From Verrucomicrobia bacterium ADurb.Bin118 (GTDB lineage: Bacteria > Verrucomicrobiota > Verrucomicrobiia > Limisphaerales > MWDV01), in the NCBI GenBank assembly GCA_002070715.1, contig MWDV01000134.1:1-45358 (forward strand): a stretch of DNA of 45,358 nt, written 5' to 3'. The position numbers were made by a program, and so were the translations under genes. Positions within the stretch are counted from its first letter, which is position 1; the number at the start of each line of letters is the position of its first letter. The notes under the pieces were generated by a model, which was not told the origin of the DNA, did not search any database, and worked only from the letters and a program-made list of their open reading frames with translations. Shown piece by piece: positions 1-10,264 of this stretch.

Positions 1-773
1 ACCGCGCCCACGTTCACAAAATTTTGCACCGGCCCCAGCCAATCCAGCGCGCCATGCCGGCCGCCCGTGTAGAGGGCAATCATCAATCCCAAAACCCCCA
101 GCAGAGCCAGGGATTGACCACGAAAGATCAGAAAAGCCGCGCAACTCACCAGATAGGCCCACCCGATCAGGCCGAGGATTCCCCACCACGAATGTTGCAG
201 CCAGACAATCTCGCCTGAGGCAGTCTTACCGCGAAACAACAGGAGCAACACGCCCAATCCGATGCCCGCAGCCAGACGGAGCCCCAGGTAGAGCTGCTTT
301 TGCACCAGCGTTGCCGCGCGCGGATACGCGTTCCAAAGCACGATCACGCACAACATCGCCAAAAGAAACCAGACCGACCGGCTCATCCCGGTGGCTTCCG
401 CGGAGAACATTCCCTGATTCACCATGATCACGCCCAGGAACAGCAGCGCGGCGGAACGCGCCAAAATGTGCCCTCCCATTTGAAGCACGGAATCCCCGCG
501 CGCCCGCCGGCGATGCAGGACCAACGGAATCGCCACCCCCACGATGAACAAAAATCCAGGAAAGACCAAATCCACCACGGTGTATCCTTCCTGGTCCGAG
601 GGCACATGATACAGCCATGCGGGCAAATGACGGACGCCCGCCAGATAGTTGACCAACGTCATGGTCACAATCACCAGCCCGCGGAAGACGTCGAGTGATT
701 CAAGCCGTGCTGCCATCCCCGCCGCGCGATCACCTGGGGTGCGCGAAGATTCTGATAACAAGCGGTCAAGCAT
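1..773 (-). CDS. DUF5009/HGSNAT-like membrane acyltransferase, N-terminal part (gene runs off the window)
   Basis: Translating the minus strand gives an open frame from ATG at 773 to the window edge, 257 codons without a stop. Near the start it reads RLESLDVFRG and then VVDLVFPGFLFIVG, the hallmark pair of the COG4299/DUF5009 family (relatives of heparan-alpha-glucosaminide N-acetyltransferase and NagX). Several hydrophobic segments follow, alternating with short charged loops, so it is a polytopic inner-membrane protein. Family members are thought to move acetyl groups across the membrane onto amino sugars; the substrate here is unknown. A second in-frame ATG at 712, just before the SLDVFRG block, is an equally possible start. 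The C-terminus is missing only because the window ends. Confidence 0.8.
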   Translation of the reverse strand, partial: MLDRLLSESSRTPGDRAAGMAARLESLDVFRGLVIVTMTLVNYLAGVRHLPAWLYHVPSDQEGYTVVDLVFPGFLFIVGVAIPLVLHRRRARGDSVLQMGGHILARSAALLFLGVIMVNQGMFSAEATGMSRSVWFLLAMLCVIVLWNAYPRAATLVQKQLYLGLRLAAGIGLGVLLLLFRGKTASGEIVWLQHSWWGILGLIGWAYLVSCAAFLIFRGQSLALLGVLGLMIALYTGGRHGALDWLGPVQNFVNVGA

Positions 774-1102
774 GACATTCCCGTGAAGGATGCGGCTGGG
801 CGCCATCCGGCTTTTGCCGGCGCGACCGTGCGGTGGGAACGATCCCAGTCTCCCGGTCGGGCCGGAGGTTTTCCACGGGTGATCGCCGCCGTGTGGTGTG
901 GTTCATGACGGCGCTGAGCTTGCGTCTGGCAGGCACAACTGACAAGCCTGTTCCGCGGATTAACTGCCCGCCCCAGACGCGTAAATGGTCGGGCACATTT
1001 TAAGATGGGCAGCCGGCGCCTTTTGTTCTATGACTGCTCCGTCACGCCGCCGCATCGAATCGCGGTCGGGTGAGCCAACAGCAAACAATCGTGGTGAGAA
1101 GC
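774..1102. other. Intergenic region between divergent genes
   Basis: This stretch of about 330 bases separates the minus-strand membrane acyltransferase from the plus-strand isomerase, so it must hold promoters for both. I cannot place convincing -35/-10 boxes. A small GC-rich hairpin with arms CCGGC/GCCGG and a TTTT loop lies near 808-822. Short open frames in it show no family resemblance. A GTG at 1070 is in frame with the isomerase and is a possible earlier start. Confidence 0.5.
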
Positions 1103-2527
1103 ATGCAGAAAACCAGGATCGGACTTTTCGGAATTGGGTTGGACACTTACTGGCCGCAGTTCAAGGGCTTGAAAACCCGGCTGGAAGGATACCTCCGCGA
1201 AGTCCATCGGCGGCTCAAACGTCCCGGAGTGGAAGTGGTGAATCTGGGGTTGATTGATTCGCCGCCCCAGGCGTTTGCAGCCGGGCACACTTTCCGCCGG
1301 GCGGACGTGGACGTGATTTTTCTGCACGTGACCACCTATGCGTTGTCGTCCACCGTCCTGCCCGTGGTGCAACGCGCCAAGGTGCCAGTCATCATTCTGA
1401 ATCTTTCGCCGGCGGCGGCGATTGATTACGCGGCGTTCAACGCCATGAACGATCGCACGGCCATGACCGGTGAATGGCTGGCGCATTGCGCGGCCTGTCC
1501 GGTGCCGGAAATTGCCAATGTCTTCAACCGCGCCCGGATTAATTTCCATCAAATCACCGGCCAGCTTCACGACGACCCCATCGCCTGGGGCGAGGTGGAC
1601 GCGTGGATCGAAGCCGCGCGCGTGGCCAATGTCATGTTTCACAACCGCCTGGGGATCATGGGCCATTACTACGGCGGCATGTTGGACATTTATTCGGACC
1701 TGACCCAGCAATGCGCCCACTTTGGCGGTCATATCGAGATCGTGGAGGTGGATGAACTGGCGGCGCTGCGCCGGGAGGTCGCCGCCCGGCAGGTGCAACG
1801 ACGCGTCACCGAGTTTCACAAGGTCTTCGAGGTGCAGCCGGATTGTCCGCCGGAAGAATTGCAACGCGCGGCCCGCACTTCAGTGGCCTTGGACCGGTTG
1901 GTCCGGGAACATGCGCTCGGGTCCATGGCCTATTACTACATGGGCACGGGCAACGCGGAGAACGAGGATGCCATCAGCTCGATCATTCTGGGCAACTCCC
2001 TGCTCACCGCGCGCGGGGTGCCGGTCGCCGGCGAGTTCGAGATCAAGAACGCCCAAGCGATGAAGATCATGGATGCGTTCGGCGCGGGCGGTTCATTCAC
2101 GGAATACTACGCCATGGATTGGAACGATGACGTGGTGTTGATGGGCCACGACGGGCCCGGCCACATCGCCATTGCCGAGGGCAAAACGAAGGTGCGCCCG
2201 CTGCGCGTTTATCACGGCAAGGTCGGGCGCGGGCTGTCGGTGGAAATGAGCGTGAAACACGGTCCGGTGACGTTGCTGGCGGTGGTGCAGACGGTGGACG
2301 GCCGGCTGGAACTGCTGGTGGCGGAGGGCGAATCCGTGCCGGGTCCGATCCTGGAAATCGGCAACACCAATAGCCGCTACCGGTTCCGCATCGGCGCGCG
2401 GGCCTTTGTCAACAACTGGAACGTCCACGGCCCGGCGCATCATTGCGCCGTGGGCGTGGGCCACCTCGCGCATAAAATTGAGAAACTTGGCGCACTGTTA
2501 AATATGCAGGTGCGGCGGGTGTGCTGA
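1103..2527 (+). CDS. L-arabinose/L-fucose isomerase family protein
   Basis: A 474-residue cytoplasmic protein of the L-fucose/L-arabinose isomerase fold, which interconverts aldoses and ketoses with a divalent metal. The N-terminus (RIGLFGIGLDTYWPQF) is typical of the arabinose-isomerase-like group common in Planctomycetes and Verrucomicrobia. The probable metal/catalytic positions are the glutamates in GEFEIK (E311, E313), a histidine in MGHDGPGH and the histidines of GPAHHCAVGVGHL near the C-terminus, matching the E-E-H-H pattern of AraA. I chose ATG 1103 because it sits directly before the conserved RIGLFG block; GTG 1070 would add 11 residues. A 6-phosphofructokinase follows about 100 bases downstream on the same strand. 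Which sugar is used cannot be told from sequence. Confidence 0.8.
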   Translation: MQKTRIGLFGIGLDTYWPQFKGLKTRLEGYLREVHRRLKRPGVEVVNLGLIDSPPQAFAAGHTFRRADVDVIFLHVTTYALSSTVLPVVQRAKVPVIILNLSPAAAIDYAAFNAMNDRTAMTGEWLAHCAACPVPEIANVFNRARINFHQITGQLHDDPIAWGEVDAWIEAARVANVMFHNRLGIMGHYYGGMLDIYSDLTQQCAHFGGHIEIVEVDELAALRREVAARQVQRRVTEFHKVFEVQPDCPPEELQRAARTSVALDRLVREHALGSMAYYYMGTGNAENEDAISSIILGNSLLTARGVPVAGEFEIKNAQAMKIMDAFGAGGSFTEYYAMDWNDDVVLMGHDGPGHIAIAEGKTKVRPLRVYHGKVGRGLSVEMSVKHGPVTLLAVVQTVDGRLELLVAEGESVPGPILEIGNTNSRYRFRIGARAFVNNWNVHGPAHHCAVGVGHLAHKIEKLGALLNMQVRRVC

Positions 2528-2628
2528 TGTCGCCGCCGCTCCATTCATTCATTGTCCCGGTCATTTGTAAACGCAACATCCGTTGATCAGACAAAACGCA
2601 TCTCATAGCCCCAACCGCCGCATCACTC

Positions 2629-3948
2629 ATGGCTCCTGTGATCACCCCCGACAGCACCCGCATTGAAACCCTGGGTCTGGCCACCCGGCCTTCGCCTCTG
2701 CCACTGGATGTCGCCCCCGGCACCGGCCAGGCGCGGTTCGTGGCCGAAGCCGCGCGCGTCCGGTATCAAGCCGAATTGCATACCGGCGCCGATTTGCCGG
2801 ACGACGTCTTTTTTGAAAAGGCCGGGCCGCGCGAGAAATTGTTTTTCGATCCCCGGAAAACGCGCGCGGCCATTGTCACCTGCGGCGGGCTGTGTCCCGG
2901 ATTGAACAACGTCATCCGGTCCGCGTTCCTGGAATTGCATCACAATTACGGCGTGCCGGAAATCTGGGGCATCCGGTACGGCTATGCGGGACTGAATCCG
3001 GCCGTGGGCGAGCCGCCGCTGCGGTTGACGGGCCAATTGGTGGACAATATCCACGAGGAAGGCGGCACCATTCTCGGCACCTCGCGCGGCCCGCAACCCA
3101 CCGAAGTCATGGTGGATTTTCTGGCGGAACACGACATCAACATCCTGCTCTGTGTGGGCGGCGACGGCACGTTGCGCGGCGCCGGCGATATCGCCCGTGA
3201 GGCGCAACGCCGCAAACTACCGGTGGCGGTGGTGGGTGTTCCCAAGACCATTGACAACGATGTGAAATACATCGCCCGGACCTTCGGTTTAAGCACGGCC
3301 ACCGAAAAAGCGCGCGAAGTGCTCGACTGCGCCCACAACGAGGCGCGCAGTGTCTTCAACGGCGTCGGCCTGGTGAAAGTCATGGGGCGCGACGCCGGCT
3401 TCATCGCGGCGTTCGCCACCCTGGCCAGCCAGGAGGTGAATTTCACGTTAATTCCGGAAGTGCCGCTGCGGTTGGAAGGCGACCACGGATTTCTGGAAGT
3501 CTTGCGGCGTCGGATCGCGACGCGTCATCACGCCGTCGTGGTGGTGGCGGAAGGCGTGGGACAAGATCTGCTGGCCGGCGACACCCAACTCCGGGATGCC
3601 TCGGGCAACCAACGGCTCGCTGATATCGGTCCGTTCTTGAAAGCACAAATCGCCGCGCATTGCCGGCAGGCGCAAACGCCCGTCGAAATCAAGTATTTCG
3701 ATCCGAGCTACATCGTGCGCAGCGTGCCCGCAAACACGAGCGACGCCCTGCTCTGCGACCAACTGGCGCGCAACGCGGTTCATGCGGCCATGGCCGGTAA
3801 GACGAACTTGGTGGCCGGCCTGTGGAACGAGCATCTGACGCACGTGCCGATTCCCCTGGCGGTGCAGGCGAAGAAACAAGTGGACCCCACGAGCGCCCTC
3901 TGGAAAAGCGTGCTCGCCGCCACGGGTCAACCCAGCACTTGGCAGTAG
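2629..3948 (+). CDS. pfkA: 6-phosphofructokinase, long ATP-type (group III-like)
   Basis: A 439-residue phosphofructokinase that would make fructose 1,6-bisphosphate in glycolysis. After an N-terminal extension of about 80 residues come the GGLCPGLNNVIR substrate loop, GGDGT at 177-181 and PKTIDND at 205-211, with D209 as the expected catalytic base. Glycine in GGDGT points to ATP rather than pyrophosphate as donor, since PPi enzymes carry Asp there. The lysine in PKTIDND is typical of the plant/trypanosome/spirochaete group of ATP enzymes, not of E. coli PfkA. The length and extension also fit that group. It may be cotranscribed with the isomerase upstream and converges with dnaE downstream. 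Confidence 0.9.
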   Translation: MAPVITPDSTRIETLGLATRPSPLPLDVAPGTGQARFVAEAARVRYQAELHTGADLPDDVFFEKAGPREKLFFDPRKTRAAIVTCGGLCPGLNNVIRSAFLELHHNYGVPEIWGIRYGYAGLNPAVGEPPLRLTGQLVDNIHEEGGTILGTSRGPQPTEVMVDFLAEHDINILLCVGGDGTLRGAGDIAREAQRRKLPVAVVGVPKTIDNDVKYIARTFGLSTATEKAREVLDCAHNEARSVFNGVGLVKVMGRDAGFIAAFATLASQEVNFTLIPEVPLRLEGDHGFLEVLRRRIATRHHAVVVVAEGVGQDLLAGDTQLRDASGNQRLADIGPFLKAQIAAHCRQAQTPVEIKYFDPSYIVRSVPANTSDALLCDQLARNAVHAAMAGKTNLVAGLWNEHLTHVPIPLAVQAKKQVDPTSALWKSVLAATGQPSTWQ

Positions 3949-4018
3949 CGCGTTTTCTCCAGCGTCACGCCGCGCCCGCTGGGAATGTTTCCCGCCAACG
4001 CTGGCGACAGCGAACGGC

Positions 4019-7000
4019 TTATTTCCCGCCGTTATTCGATCCGTTGCGGCGGCCCCAGCGGGGCTGGCGTTCCGGGAGGCTGGTGTCCACTTTCACGTAA
4101 TACGTGCCCTCGCCGAAGAGTTCATCAGCCGCGCATTGCAACGCCACCGACGGCGTAACCGCAAAATGAGTGTGTGCCTCCACAAACACGGTATCGCCCC
4201 GGGGTCGCGTGAAGCACAGGTAAAGCGGGCACTTGCCGCGGTGCGCCGTGATCAATTGCTGGAGGGTTTCCAGTTTCGCCGCGGTAAGATGCGCGGTGTG
4301 CAGGCGCAAATGCACCTGCTTGGTGTAGCGTTTGGGCGCGTCCTCCAGCGGAAAGATTTCTTGGGGGAATAGCTTGGGTCGCTCCTCGCTATTGTTGATT
4401 TCGCCAACGACCATCACCGCCCGGTTCGGAACGAGCAGTTCGCGGAACTTATCGTAATTCTCGTTGAGGCACAGTATCTGCACCGAACCTTCCAGGTCCT
4501 CCAGCGTGGCGATCAGGTAGGGTTGGTTGTTTTTCTTCCCGATGCCGGTCTGCACGGCGGCAACCAGCCCTCCCAACCGGGTGATCGCGCGATGCGACAA
4601 TTCCCCCAGCATGGCGGTGTTGGTCAGCGCGTATTTTTCCAAGATCGGCATGTACGGCATCAACGGATGGCCGGTCACGTAAAATCCCAGCAATTCTTTT
4701 TCATGCGCCAGCAATTCGTGCGCCGGCCATTCCGGCAGGACCAAATTCGTTTCCGCCGGCGCGGGAGCGGCGTCGCCCAGCATGTCAAAAAGCGAACTCT
4801 GCCCACGCTCCCGGTCCAGGTGAATGCCGGCGGCCCGGGTCAGGGCCATTTCCACCTGGGCCAGCAACGTGGCCCGGGTCTGGCCAAAACCATCGCACGC
4901 TCCGGACTTGATGAGCGCCTCCAGCATCTTGCGATTGACGGTACGGGTGTCCACCCGTTCGCACAATTCGAACAACGTCTTGAACGGCCCGCCTTCGTCC
5001 CGCGCCCGCAACAGCCCCTGCACGGCAGCCTCCCCCACCCCTTTAATGGCGGCCAAACCAAACCGGATGGCCCCGCGCGACGGCCCGCACGCGCCGGCGG
5101 CGGCATCGCGTTCCGAGCCGGCGCCCGGGGCAGGGGCAAAGAACACCTGACTTTCGTTGACATCGGGGGGCAGCACCTCAATGCCCATCCGGCGGGCCTC
5201 GGCAACGTATTGGGCCAGTTTCGCAATGTCCGCCCGGTCGTTGGTCATCATGGCGGACAGGAACTCGACCGGATAATTGGCCTTCAGGTAGGCGGTCTGA
5301 TACGCAACTACCGCGTAGGCCGCGGCGTGGGATTTGTTAAAGCCGTAGCCCGCGAATTTTTCGAGCAGATCGAAAATCTCATTCGCCTTGGTCGCCGGAA
5401 TGTTGTTCTTCCGCTTGCAACCTTTGACAAACGTATCGCGCTGCTTGCGCATTTCCTCGACGTTTTTCTTGCCCATGGCGCGGCGCAAAAGATCCGCGCC
5501 GCCCAGCGTGTAGCCGGCCAGTACCTGCGCGGCCTGCATGACCTGCTCCTGATAAATCAAAACGCCGTAGGTTTCTTGGGCGATGGGTTCCAGCAGCGGA
5601 TGCGCGTATTCGATCGCCAGTTCGCCATGACGTCGCTTGAGGAAGTCATCAATCAACTCCATCGGCCCGGGCCGGTAGAGCGCGATGAGCGCCGTGATGT
5701 GCTCCAGCGAGTTGATCTGGAACTTCCGGCACACATCACGCATGCCGCCCGATTCCAACTGAAACACCCCCAGCGTGTTCGCCTTGTTTAACAGGTCGTA
5801 GGTGGGCGCGTCGTCCAACGGCAGATTATCAATCGGAACGGCAATTCCCCGGGTCTGTTGCACCATTTCGCAGGCGTTGCGGATGATGGTCAGGGTTTTT
5901 AACCCGAGGAAATCCATTTTCAATAGGCCCAATTCGCCGACCGGCCCCATGGCGTATTGGGTGACCAATGCGCCGTTTTCGTCGGTCTTGAGCGGCAGCA
6001 AATTCACCAGCGGCTCGGGCCCGATCACCACGCCGGCGGCATGCACGGAGGCGTTGCGGGCCAGATTCTCCAGCACCATCGCGGCGTCAATCAGCTCGCG
6101 CGTGACCTCCTCCGTCTCATAGGCCTGCTTCAACTCCGGCGATTGCTTGAGCGCCTTCTCCAGCGTCATCTTGAGGTCGGGCGGGATCATCTTCGCCAGA
6201 CGATCGCACTCGCCGTAACTCAACCCCATGACCCGGCCCACGTCGCGCACCACGCTTTTGGGTCCCAGCGTGCCGAAGGTGATGATTTGCGCGACGCAAT
6301 CCTGCCCGTATTTCTCGCGGACATAGGTGATCACGTCAGCGCGGCGGTCGTCGGCGAAATCAATGTCAATATCCGGGGGATTGACCCGTTCGGGATTTAG
6401 AAAACGTTCAAAGAGCAGGCCGTAGCGAATCGGGTCCACGTTCGAGATGCCGAGCAGATACGTCACCAGTGATCCGGCGGCCGACCCCCGGGCCCCGCAG
6501 GAGATGCCATGTGCGTGCCCGAAACGCACAAAATCACCGACGATCAGGAAGTAGCTGACGAATCCCGTTTTCTCGATGACGGCCATCTCCGTTTGCAGCC
6601 GCTCGATGACTACTTGGACGGCGGCAGTCACAGCGGGGTTAGCCAAGTCGGCTCCGGATTCGCCTGATAAGGATGCATCGGGCTGAGCGGTTGCGTCGAA
6701 GGTCGGCAAACGGGTCGGGTCCTGGATGCCTTCCACGATGAATTCCTTGCCTTCGGCGCGCGCCTGAATGGTGTAACGCCGCGCCAATCCTTCGACGAGC
6801 CATTGGCGCAGATACCCTTCCCGGGTGAAATGCGCCGGCGGGTGAAAGACCGGGTAGTGCAGTTTACCGAACGTGATTTCCAAGTTACACTTTTCCGCCA
6901 CCTCCAGCGTGTTCGCCACCGCCTCCGGCACTTCCGCAAAGCGCGCCTTCATCTCCTCGGCCGAGCGCAGATAAAACTGTTCGCGCGCGTACCGTAGCCG

Positions 7001-7714
7001 TTTGGTGTCGCTGAGCAGGCTTTGGGTGCCGATGCAGATCAGGCAATCGTGCGCGTGCCAATGTTCCCGTTCCACGTAGTGGACATCATTGGTGGCCACC
7101 AGTTTCAAGCCGAATTCTTTGGCCCAGGGAATCAAATGCCGGTTCACTTGGGCTTGCTCCGGAATCCCGTGGTTCTGGAGTTCCAGATAAAAATTTTCCT
7201 CCCCCAGCGTTTGCTTGAACCAATCCACCGTCTCGCGGGCCTTGGCCAACTGGTCTTTGAGGATCCACTCGGGAATTTCACCCGCCAAACAACCCGAGAG
7301 CGCGATCAATCCCTCCCGGTGCGCGGCGAGCAGTTCCTTGTCAATGCGCGGCTTGTAATAGTAACCCTCCAAGTGCGCCGCCGTGGTGAGTTGGATGAGG
7401 TTTTTGTAGCCGACCTCGTCCTTGGCCAGCAGCACGAGATGATGATACACGTCCCGCCCGCCGCCGCTGGTTTTCTTGTCAAACCGGCTGCCGGGCGCGA
7501 CATACACCTCGCAGCCGATGATGGGTTTGATGCCTTTCTCCAAGGCGGCCCGATAAAAATCAATGGCGCCAAACATCGCCCCGTGGTCGGTGATGGCGAG
7601 CGCGGGAAATTGCAGAGCCCGGGCTTTCTCCACCAACCGGTCCAGCCGGCAGGCGCCGTCGAGCAAGGAATACTCGGTGTGCAAATGGAGATGGACGAAA
7701 TCCGCGTGCGACAT
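4019..7714 (-). CDS. dnaE: DNA polymerase III subunit alpha
   Basis: A 1231-residue replicative polymerase catalytic subunit (E. coli has 1160). In order: a PHP domain starting [14 protein letters not shown], the C-family polymerase core with [18 protein letters not shown] and the catalytic PDIDIDF at 447-453 (D448 and D450 bind magnesium), a helix-hairpin-helix region, and a C-terminal OB domain. The PHP metal ligands look intact ([22 protein letters not shown]), unlike the degenerate E. coli domain. Two short linker insertions account for the extra length, one near residues 335-365 and one Ala/Gly-rich just after the VLPPDVNES motif. The start is ATG 7714, directly before the conserved PHP motif. 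No replication neighbours are present. Confidence 0.97.
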   Translation of the reverse strand: MSHADFVHLHLHTEYSLLDGACRLDRLVEKARALQFPALAITDHGAMFGAIDFYRAALEKGIKPIIGCEVYVAPGSRFDKKTSGGGRDVYHHLVLLAKDEVGYKNLIQLTTAAHLEGYYYKPRIDKELLAAHREGLIALSGCLAGEIPEWILKDQLAKARETVDWFKQTLGEENFYLELQNHGIPEQAQVNRHLIPWAKEFGLKLVATNDVHYVEREHWHAHDCLICIGTQSLLSDTKRLRYAREQFYLRSAEEMKARFAEVPEAVANTLEVAEKCNLEITFGKLHYPVFHPPAHFTREGYLRQWLVEGLARRYTIQARAEGKEFIVEGIQDPTRLPTFDATAQPDASLSGESGADLANPAVTAAVQVVIERLQTEMAVIEKTGFVSYFLIVGDFVRFGHAHGISCGARGSAAGSLVTYLLGISNVDPIRYGLLFERFLNPERVNPPDIDIDFADDRRADVITYVREKYGQDCVAQIITFGTLGPKSVVRDVGRVMGLSYGECDRLAKMIPPDLKMTLEKALKQSPELKQAYETEEVTRELIDAAMVLENLARNASVHAAGVVIGPEPLVNLLPLKTDENGALVTQYAMGPVGELGLLKMDFLGLKTLTIIRNACEMVQQTRGIAVPIDNLPLDDAPTYDLLNKANTLGVFQLESGGMRDVCRKFQINSLEHITALIALYRPGPMELIDDFLKRRHGELAIEYAHPLLEPIAQETYGVLIYQEQVMQAAQVLAGYTLGGADLLRRAMGKKNVEEMRKQRDTFVKGCKRKNNIPATKANEIFDLLEKFAGYGFNKSHAAAYAVVAYQTAYLKANYPVEFLSAMMTNDRADIAKLAQYVAEARRMGIEVLPPDVNESQVFFAPAPGAGSERDAAAGACGPSRGAIRFGLAAIKGVGEAAVQGLLRARDEGGPFKTLFELCERVDTRTVNRKMLEALIKSGACDGFGQTRATLLAQVEMALTRAAGIHLDRERGQSSLFDMLGDAAPAPAETNLVLPEWPAHELLAHEKELLGFYVTGHPLMPYMPILEKYALTNTAMLGELSHRAITRLGGLVAAVQTGIGKKNNQPYLIATLEDLEGSVQILCLNENYDKFRELLVPNRAVMVVGEINNSEERPKLFPQEIFPLEDAPKRYTKQVHLRLHTAHLTAAKLETLQQLITAHRGKCPLYLCFTRPRGDTVFVEAHTHFAVTPSVALQCAADELFGEGTYYVKVDTSLPERQPRWGRRNGSNNGGK

Positions 7715-7926
7715 GCCTTACCTTACCGTCCCGCGACGCCGTCAGGCAAGGTTGGGCCCGGCGAAAAACGGCTTGAAGGACTGGCCTGACGTATTGGCCA
7801 CGGTTTCCACTCCCTAACCGGATGAAAGGTGCGTTGGCTGCGGGCGGGTGAGGCAAACCGGGTGGAACGTCGCCATCCGGACGCCCGCTCAGACAATTTC
7901 ACCGTCGCCGCCGCCTATTCTCGCGA

Positions 7927-10035
7927 TCAGCTGCCCGCTTTTTCCAACGCGTCCAGCACGATGCCGGGCGTCAAGGCTTCCGGCAAAACCATCGGCGGTT
8001 GATCCGCTTGGCGGGGATAGACGAGAACCAAAGGCACGCCGGCGCGGTGAAATCGGTTTAATTCATCCGTAATCTCGGGCGGGAACCGGGTGTAATCCCC
8101 CAGCAACGTGACCGCGTTGATTGCTTTCAACTTCGCGCGCACGGAGGGCACTTCAATGGCGAGCTTTTTGTTCGCCTGACAGGTGAGACACCATTTCGCT
8201 GTGAAATCCACAAACACCGGACGCCCCGCCGCGCGCGCTTGAGCCACCGCTTCCGGGGTCCATCGCTCCCACGCGATGCCTTCCGAGGTCGAACTGCGCA
8301 CGCCCGCTGCGGCCTCCGCCGACAACGGTTCGCGCCAGCGCAACTGGCCTTCCAACACAAAATAATAGGTGCCGCCCAGCAACCCCAAAATCACCAGCCA
8401 CGCGAGGCCCCGCCGGCGCGCGCCGCGTTGGATCAAGCCGCCGTAAATCCAGGCCGCCAACGCCACGGCCACCAATCCCAACCCCAACCACCAGGTGCGC
8501 TCGCCGTAATGCGCCTCCACCACGCTCAGCAGCCAGACCGCCGCCGCCAGCATCGGAAACCCCATCGCCACTTTGAAGCGTTCCATCCAGACGCCGGGCT
8601 TGGGTAAAAGGCGCAACCACGCGGGATGCAGACTGAGCGCCAAAGACGGCGCTGCCAACCCCAATCCCACAGTGAGCAACATCAACACAATCACCGCCGG
8701 CGGTTGGGCAAACGCAAATCCCAAGGCGGCGCCCAACAACGGCGCCGTGCAGGAGGTGGCCAGCACCGTGGCCAGGAGGCCGTTGAAAAAGGCGCCGGCG
8801 GCGCCGGGTTGCGACGAGAGTTCCGCCGCCCCACTCATCGCGCGGCCACCCAACGTGATTTCAAACACGCCAAACAAGTTCAGCGCCACGAGCGTCACCA
8901 GAATGGTGATGGCCACCAGGAAGTAAGGATTGCTGAACTGGAGGCCCCAGCCGACCTTGTTGCCCGCCGCTTGCAGGCCAATCACCAGTCCGGCGAGGAC
9001 GAGAAAGGACGCGAGCACTCCCAGCGTATGCACGATGCCCAGCCAGCGCACCCGTCCCGGCGCTTCGCGCGCTTGGGCGACAAATCCTAAAATTTTCAAG
9101 GCGATGACCGGCAACACGCACGGCATCACGTTCAAAATCAACCCGCCCAGAAACGCGTAAAGCAGCATTAACCGCAACGGCGTGTCGGCATCGTCCCCCC
9201 TCCCCTGCCCGCCCGCGCCGATGGTGGCCCGGACTTCGTAGGCCCGCCGTTCCTCTCCGGACAAGGACACAATCACTCCCTTCACCTCCTCCGGCCAATG
9301 GCCGTCAAAGGTCCGCACCATTTTGCGGAGGCGAACGCGATCCGGGCTGACGGAAAGATGTTCAGAAGCGCCTTCCACCTCAAAGGTGTCGCCCGCTTCG
9401 GGAAAGAAATCGGCCTTGCCGTCCCCGGCGTGCGCGATCCACTCCAGCCAGAGTGGGCGCAAATCCCCCTGTGCCGGCCCTTCCCAATCCGCGCGCAGAT
9501 TCAACGCCGTTCCCGGCTGGGGCAATTTACCGCGCCAAGTTTCAATGAGCTTGGCCTCGGCCGAGGGTTGGGTTGCCCCGGCCACCGTCAACGTCGCCGT
9601 CACCGTGGCATCTCCGGGCACGCACGACTCCTTGCATTCGAGCCACGACACTTTGGCGGTGATCTTGGCCGCGCCCTCGGGAGCGTCTTTCGCCAACGTC
9701 AGAGGCACCAACAACACAACTTCATCGTGATAAACGTAGGTGACGAGATCGTCGCTCCCGTATTTCTCCGGGGTCGGCCATTGCAAGTCGCCCGCCGTCC
9801 AGCCGGGCGGGAGCTGCCATTCAACCGCCGTCGGCATGCCGGAAGCCCCGGCATTTTTCCAATAGGTATGCCAGTCGGGATCCATCCGCAGATGAATCCC
9901 CGCCGTAATCGTATCGCCCGCCCGCGCCGGGTTCGCGTCCAAAACCAGGCGCGCCGTGGTGTGCGCGGCGGCAAGCGGCCCCAGGCTCGCCAGCAGAACG
10001 AGAGCGGCGGCTAAAATGGATTTCCGTAAATACAC
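7927..10035 (-). CDS. DsbD/ScsB-type thiol:disulfide interchange protein
   Basis: A 702-residue inner-membrane protein that passes electrons from cytoplasmic thioredoxin to periplasmic substrates. Parts in order: a signal peptide (residues 1-24), a beta-rich DsbD/ScsB N-terminal periplasmic domain opening with LVLDANPARAGDTITAGIHL, a membrane domain of about eight helices (roughly 290-570), and a C-terminal thioredoxin-like domain. The membrane cysteine pair is C306 in MPCVLP and C429 in TSCTAP. The periplasmic pair is C616/C619 in WCLTC. All the cysteines expected for the electron relay are therefore present. The start codon is GTG at 10035, since no ATG is available before the signal peptide. 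About 212 bases separate it from dnaE downstream, and it diverges from the luxE-like operon. Confidence 0.92.
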   Translation of the reverse strand: MYLRKSILAAALVLLASLGPLAAAHTTARLVLDANPARAGDTITAGIHLRMDPDWHTYWKNAGASGMPTAVEWQLPPGWTAGDLQWPTPEKYGSDDLVTYVYHDEVVLLVPLTLAKDAPEGAAKITAKVSWLECKESCVPGDATVTATLTVAGATQPSAEAKLIETWRGKLPQPGTALNLRADWEGPAQGDLRPLWLEWIAHAGDGKADFFPEAGDTFEVEGASEHLSVSPDRVRLRKMVRTFDGHWPEEVKGVIVSLSGEERRAYEVRATIGAGGQGRGDDADTPLRLMLLYAFLGGLILNVMPCVLPVIALKILGFVAQAREAPGRVRWLGIVHTLGVLASFLVLAGLVIGLQAAGNKVGWGLQFSNPYFLVAITILVTLVALNLFGVFEITLGGRAMSGAAELSSQPGAAGAFFNGLLATVLATSCTAPLLGAALGFAFAQPPAVIVLMLLTVGLGLAAPSLALSLHPAWLRLLPKPGVWMERFKVAMGFPMLAAAVWLLSVVEAHYGERTWWLGLGLVAVALAAWIYGGLIQRGARRRGLAWLVILGLLGGTYYFVLEGQLRWREPLSAEAAAGVRSSTSEGIAWERWTPEAVAQARAAGRPVFVDFTAKWCLTCQANKKLAIEVPSVRAKLKAINAVTLLGDYTRFPPEITDELNRFHRAGVPLVLVYPRQADQPPMVLPEALTPGIVLDALEKAGS

Positions 10036-10187
10036 AAGCTTATAGATGCCTCAAGCAGTCGAAATGTTGAAATTCTTTTTTGAGCCCGCCGGTTTGGAAG
10101 AGTCGGTTCGGCCGCGTTGTCAGTGTCGCCTTTCGCCTACCGACGACTCCGCCCCCCGCCGGCCATTTCCGTGTCCCGAGAGGGAGC

Positions 10188-10215
10188 TTGCGCATGGGCG
10201 TATCCCGCATAAAAT
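10188..10215 (+). promoter_or_regulatory. Predicted sigma-70 promoter of the luxE-like operon
   Basis: TTGCGC at 10188-10193 and TAAAAT at 10210-10215 are separated by 16 bases. The -10 box matches TATAAT at five of six positions, the -35 box at four of six. Transcription would begin near 10222, right at a hairpin, about 43 bases before the chosen ATG. Prediction by eye only. Confidence 0.45.
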
Positions 10216-10219
10216 ACCG

Positions 10220-10248
10220 TCCGGGCTGTGGCGGATAACCAGCCCGGA
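10220..10248 (+). promoter_or_regulatory. Leader hairpin in front of the luxE-like gene
   Basis: Perfect 9-bp arms TCCGGGCTG (10220-10228) and CAGCCCGGA (10240-10248) enclose an 11-base loop. The hairpin ends a few bases before a GGAA that may serve as ribosome binding site for ATG 10265. It could set mRNA stability or access to the start site. No riboswitch class was recognised. Confidence 0.4.
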
Positions 10249-10264
10249 ACGGAAACAAAACCGC

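Noticed and set aside
4523-5791. Long plus-strand open frame (422 codons) opposite dnaE
   Set aside because: It lies wholly antisense to the conserved polymerase and has the His/Gln/Arg-rich composition of a shadow frame in GC-rich DNA.
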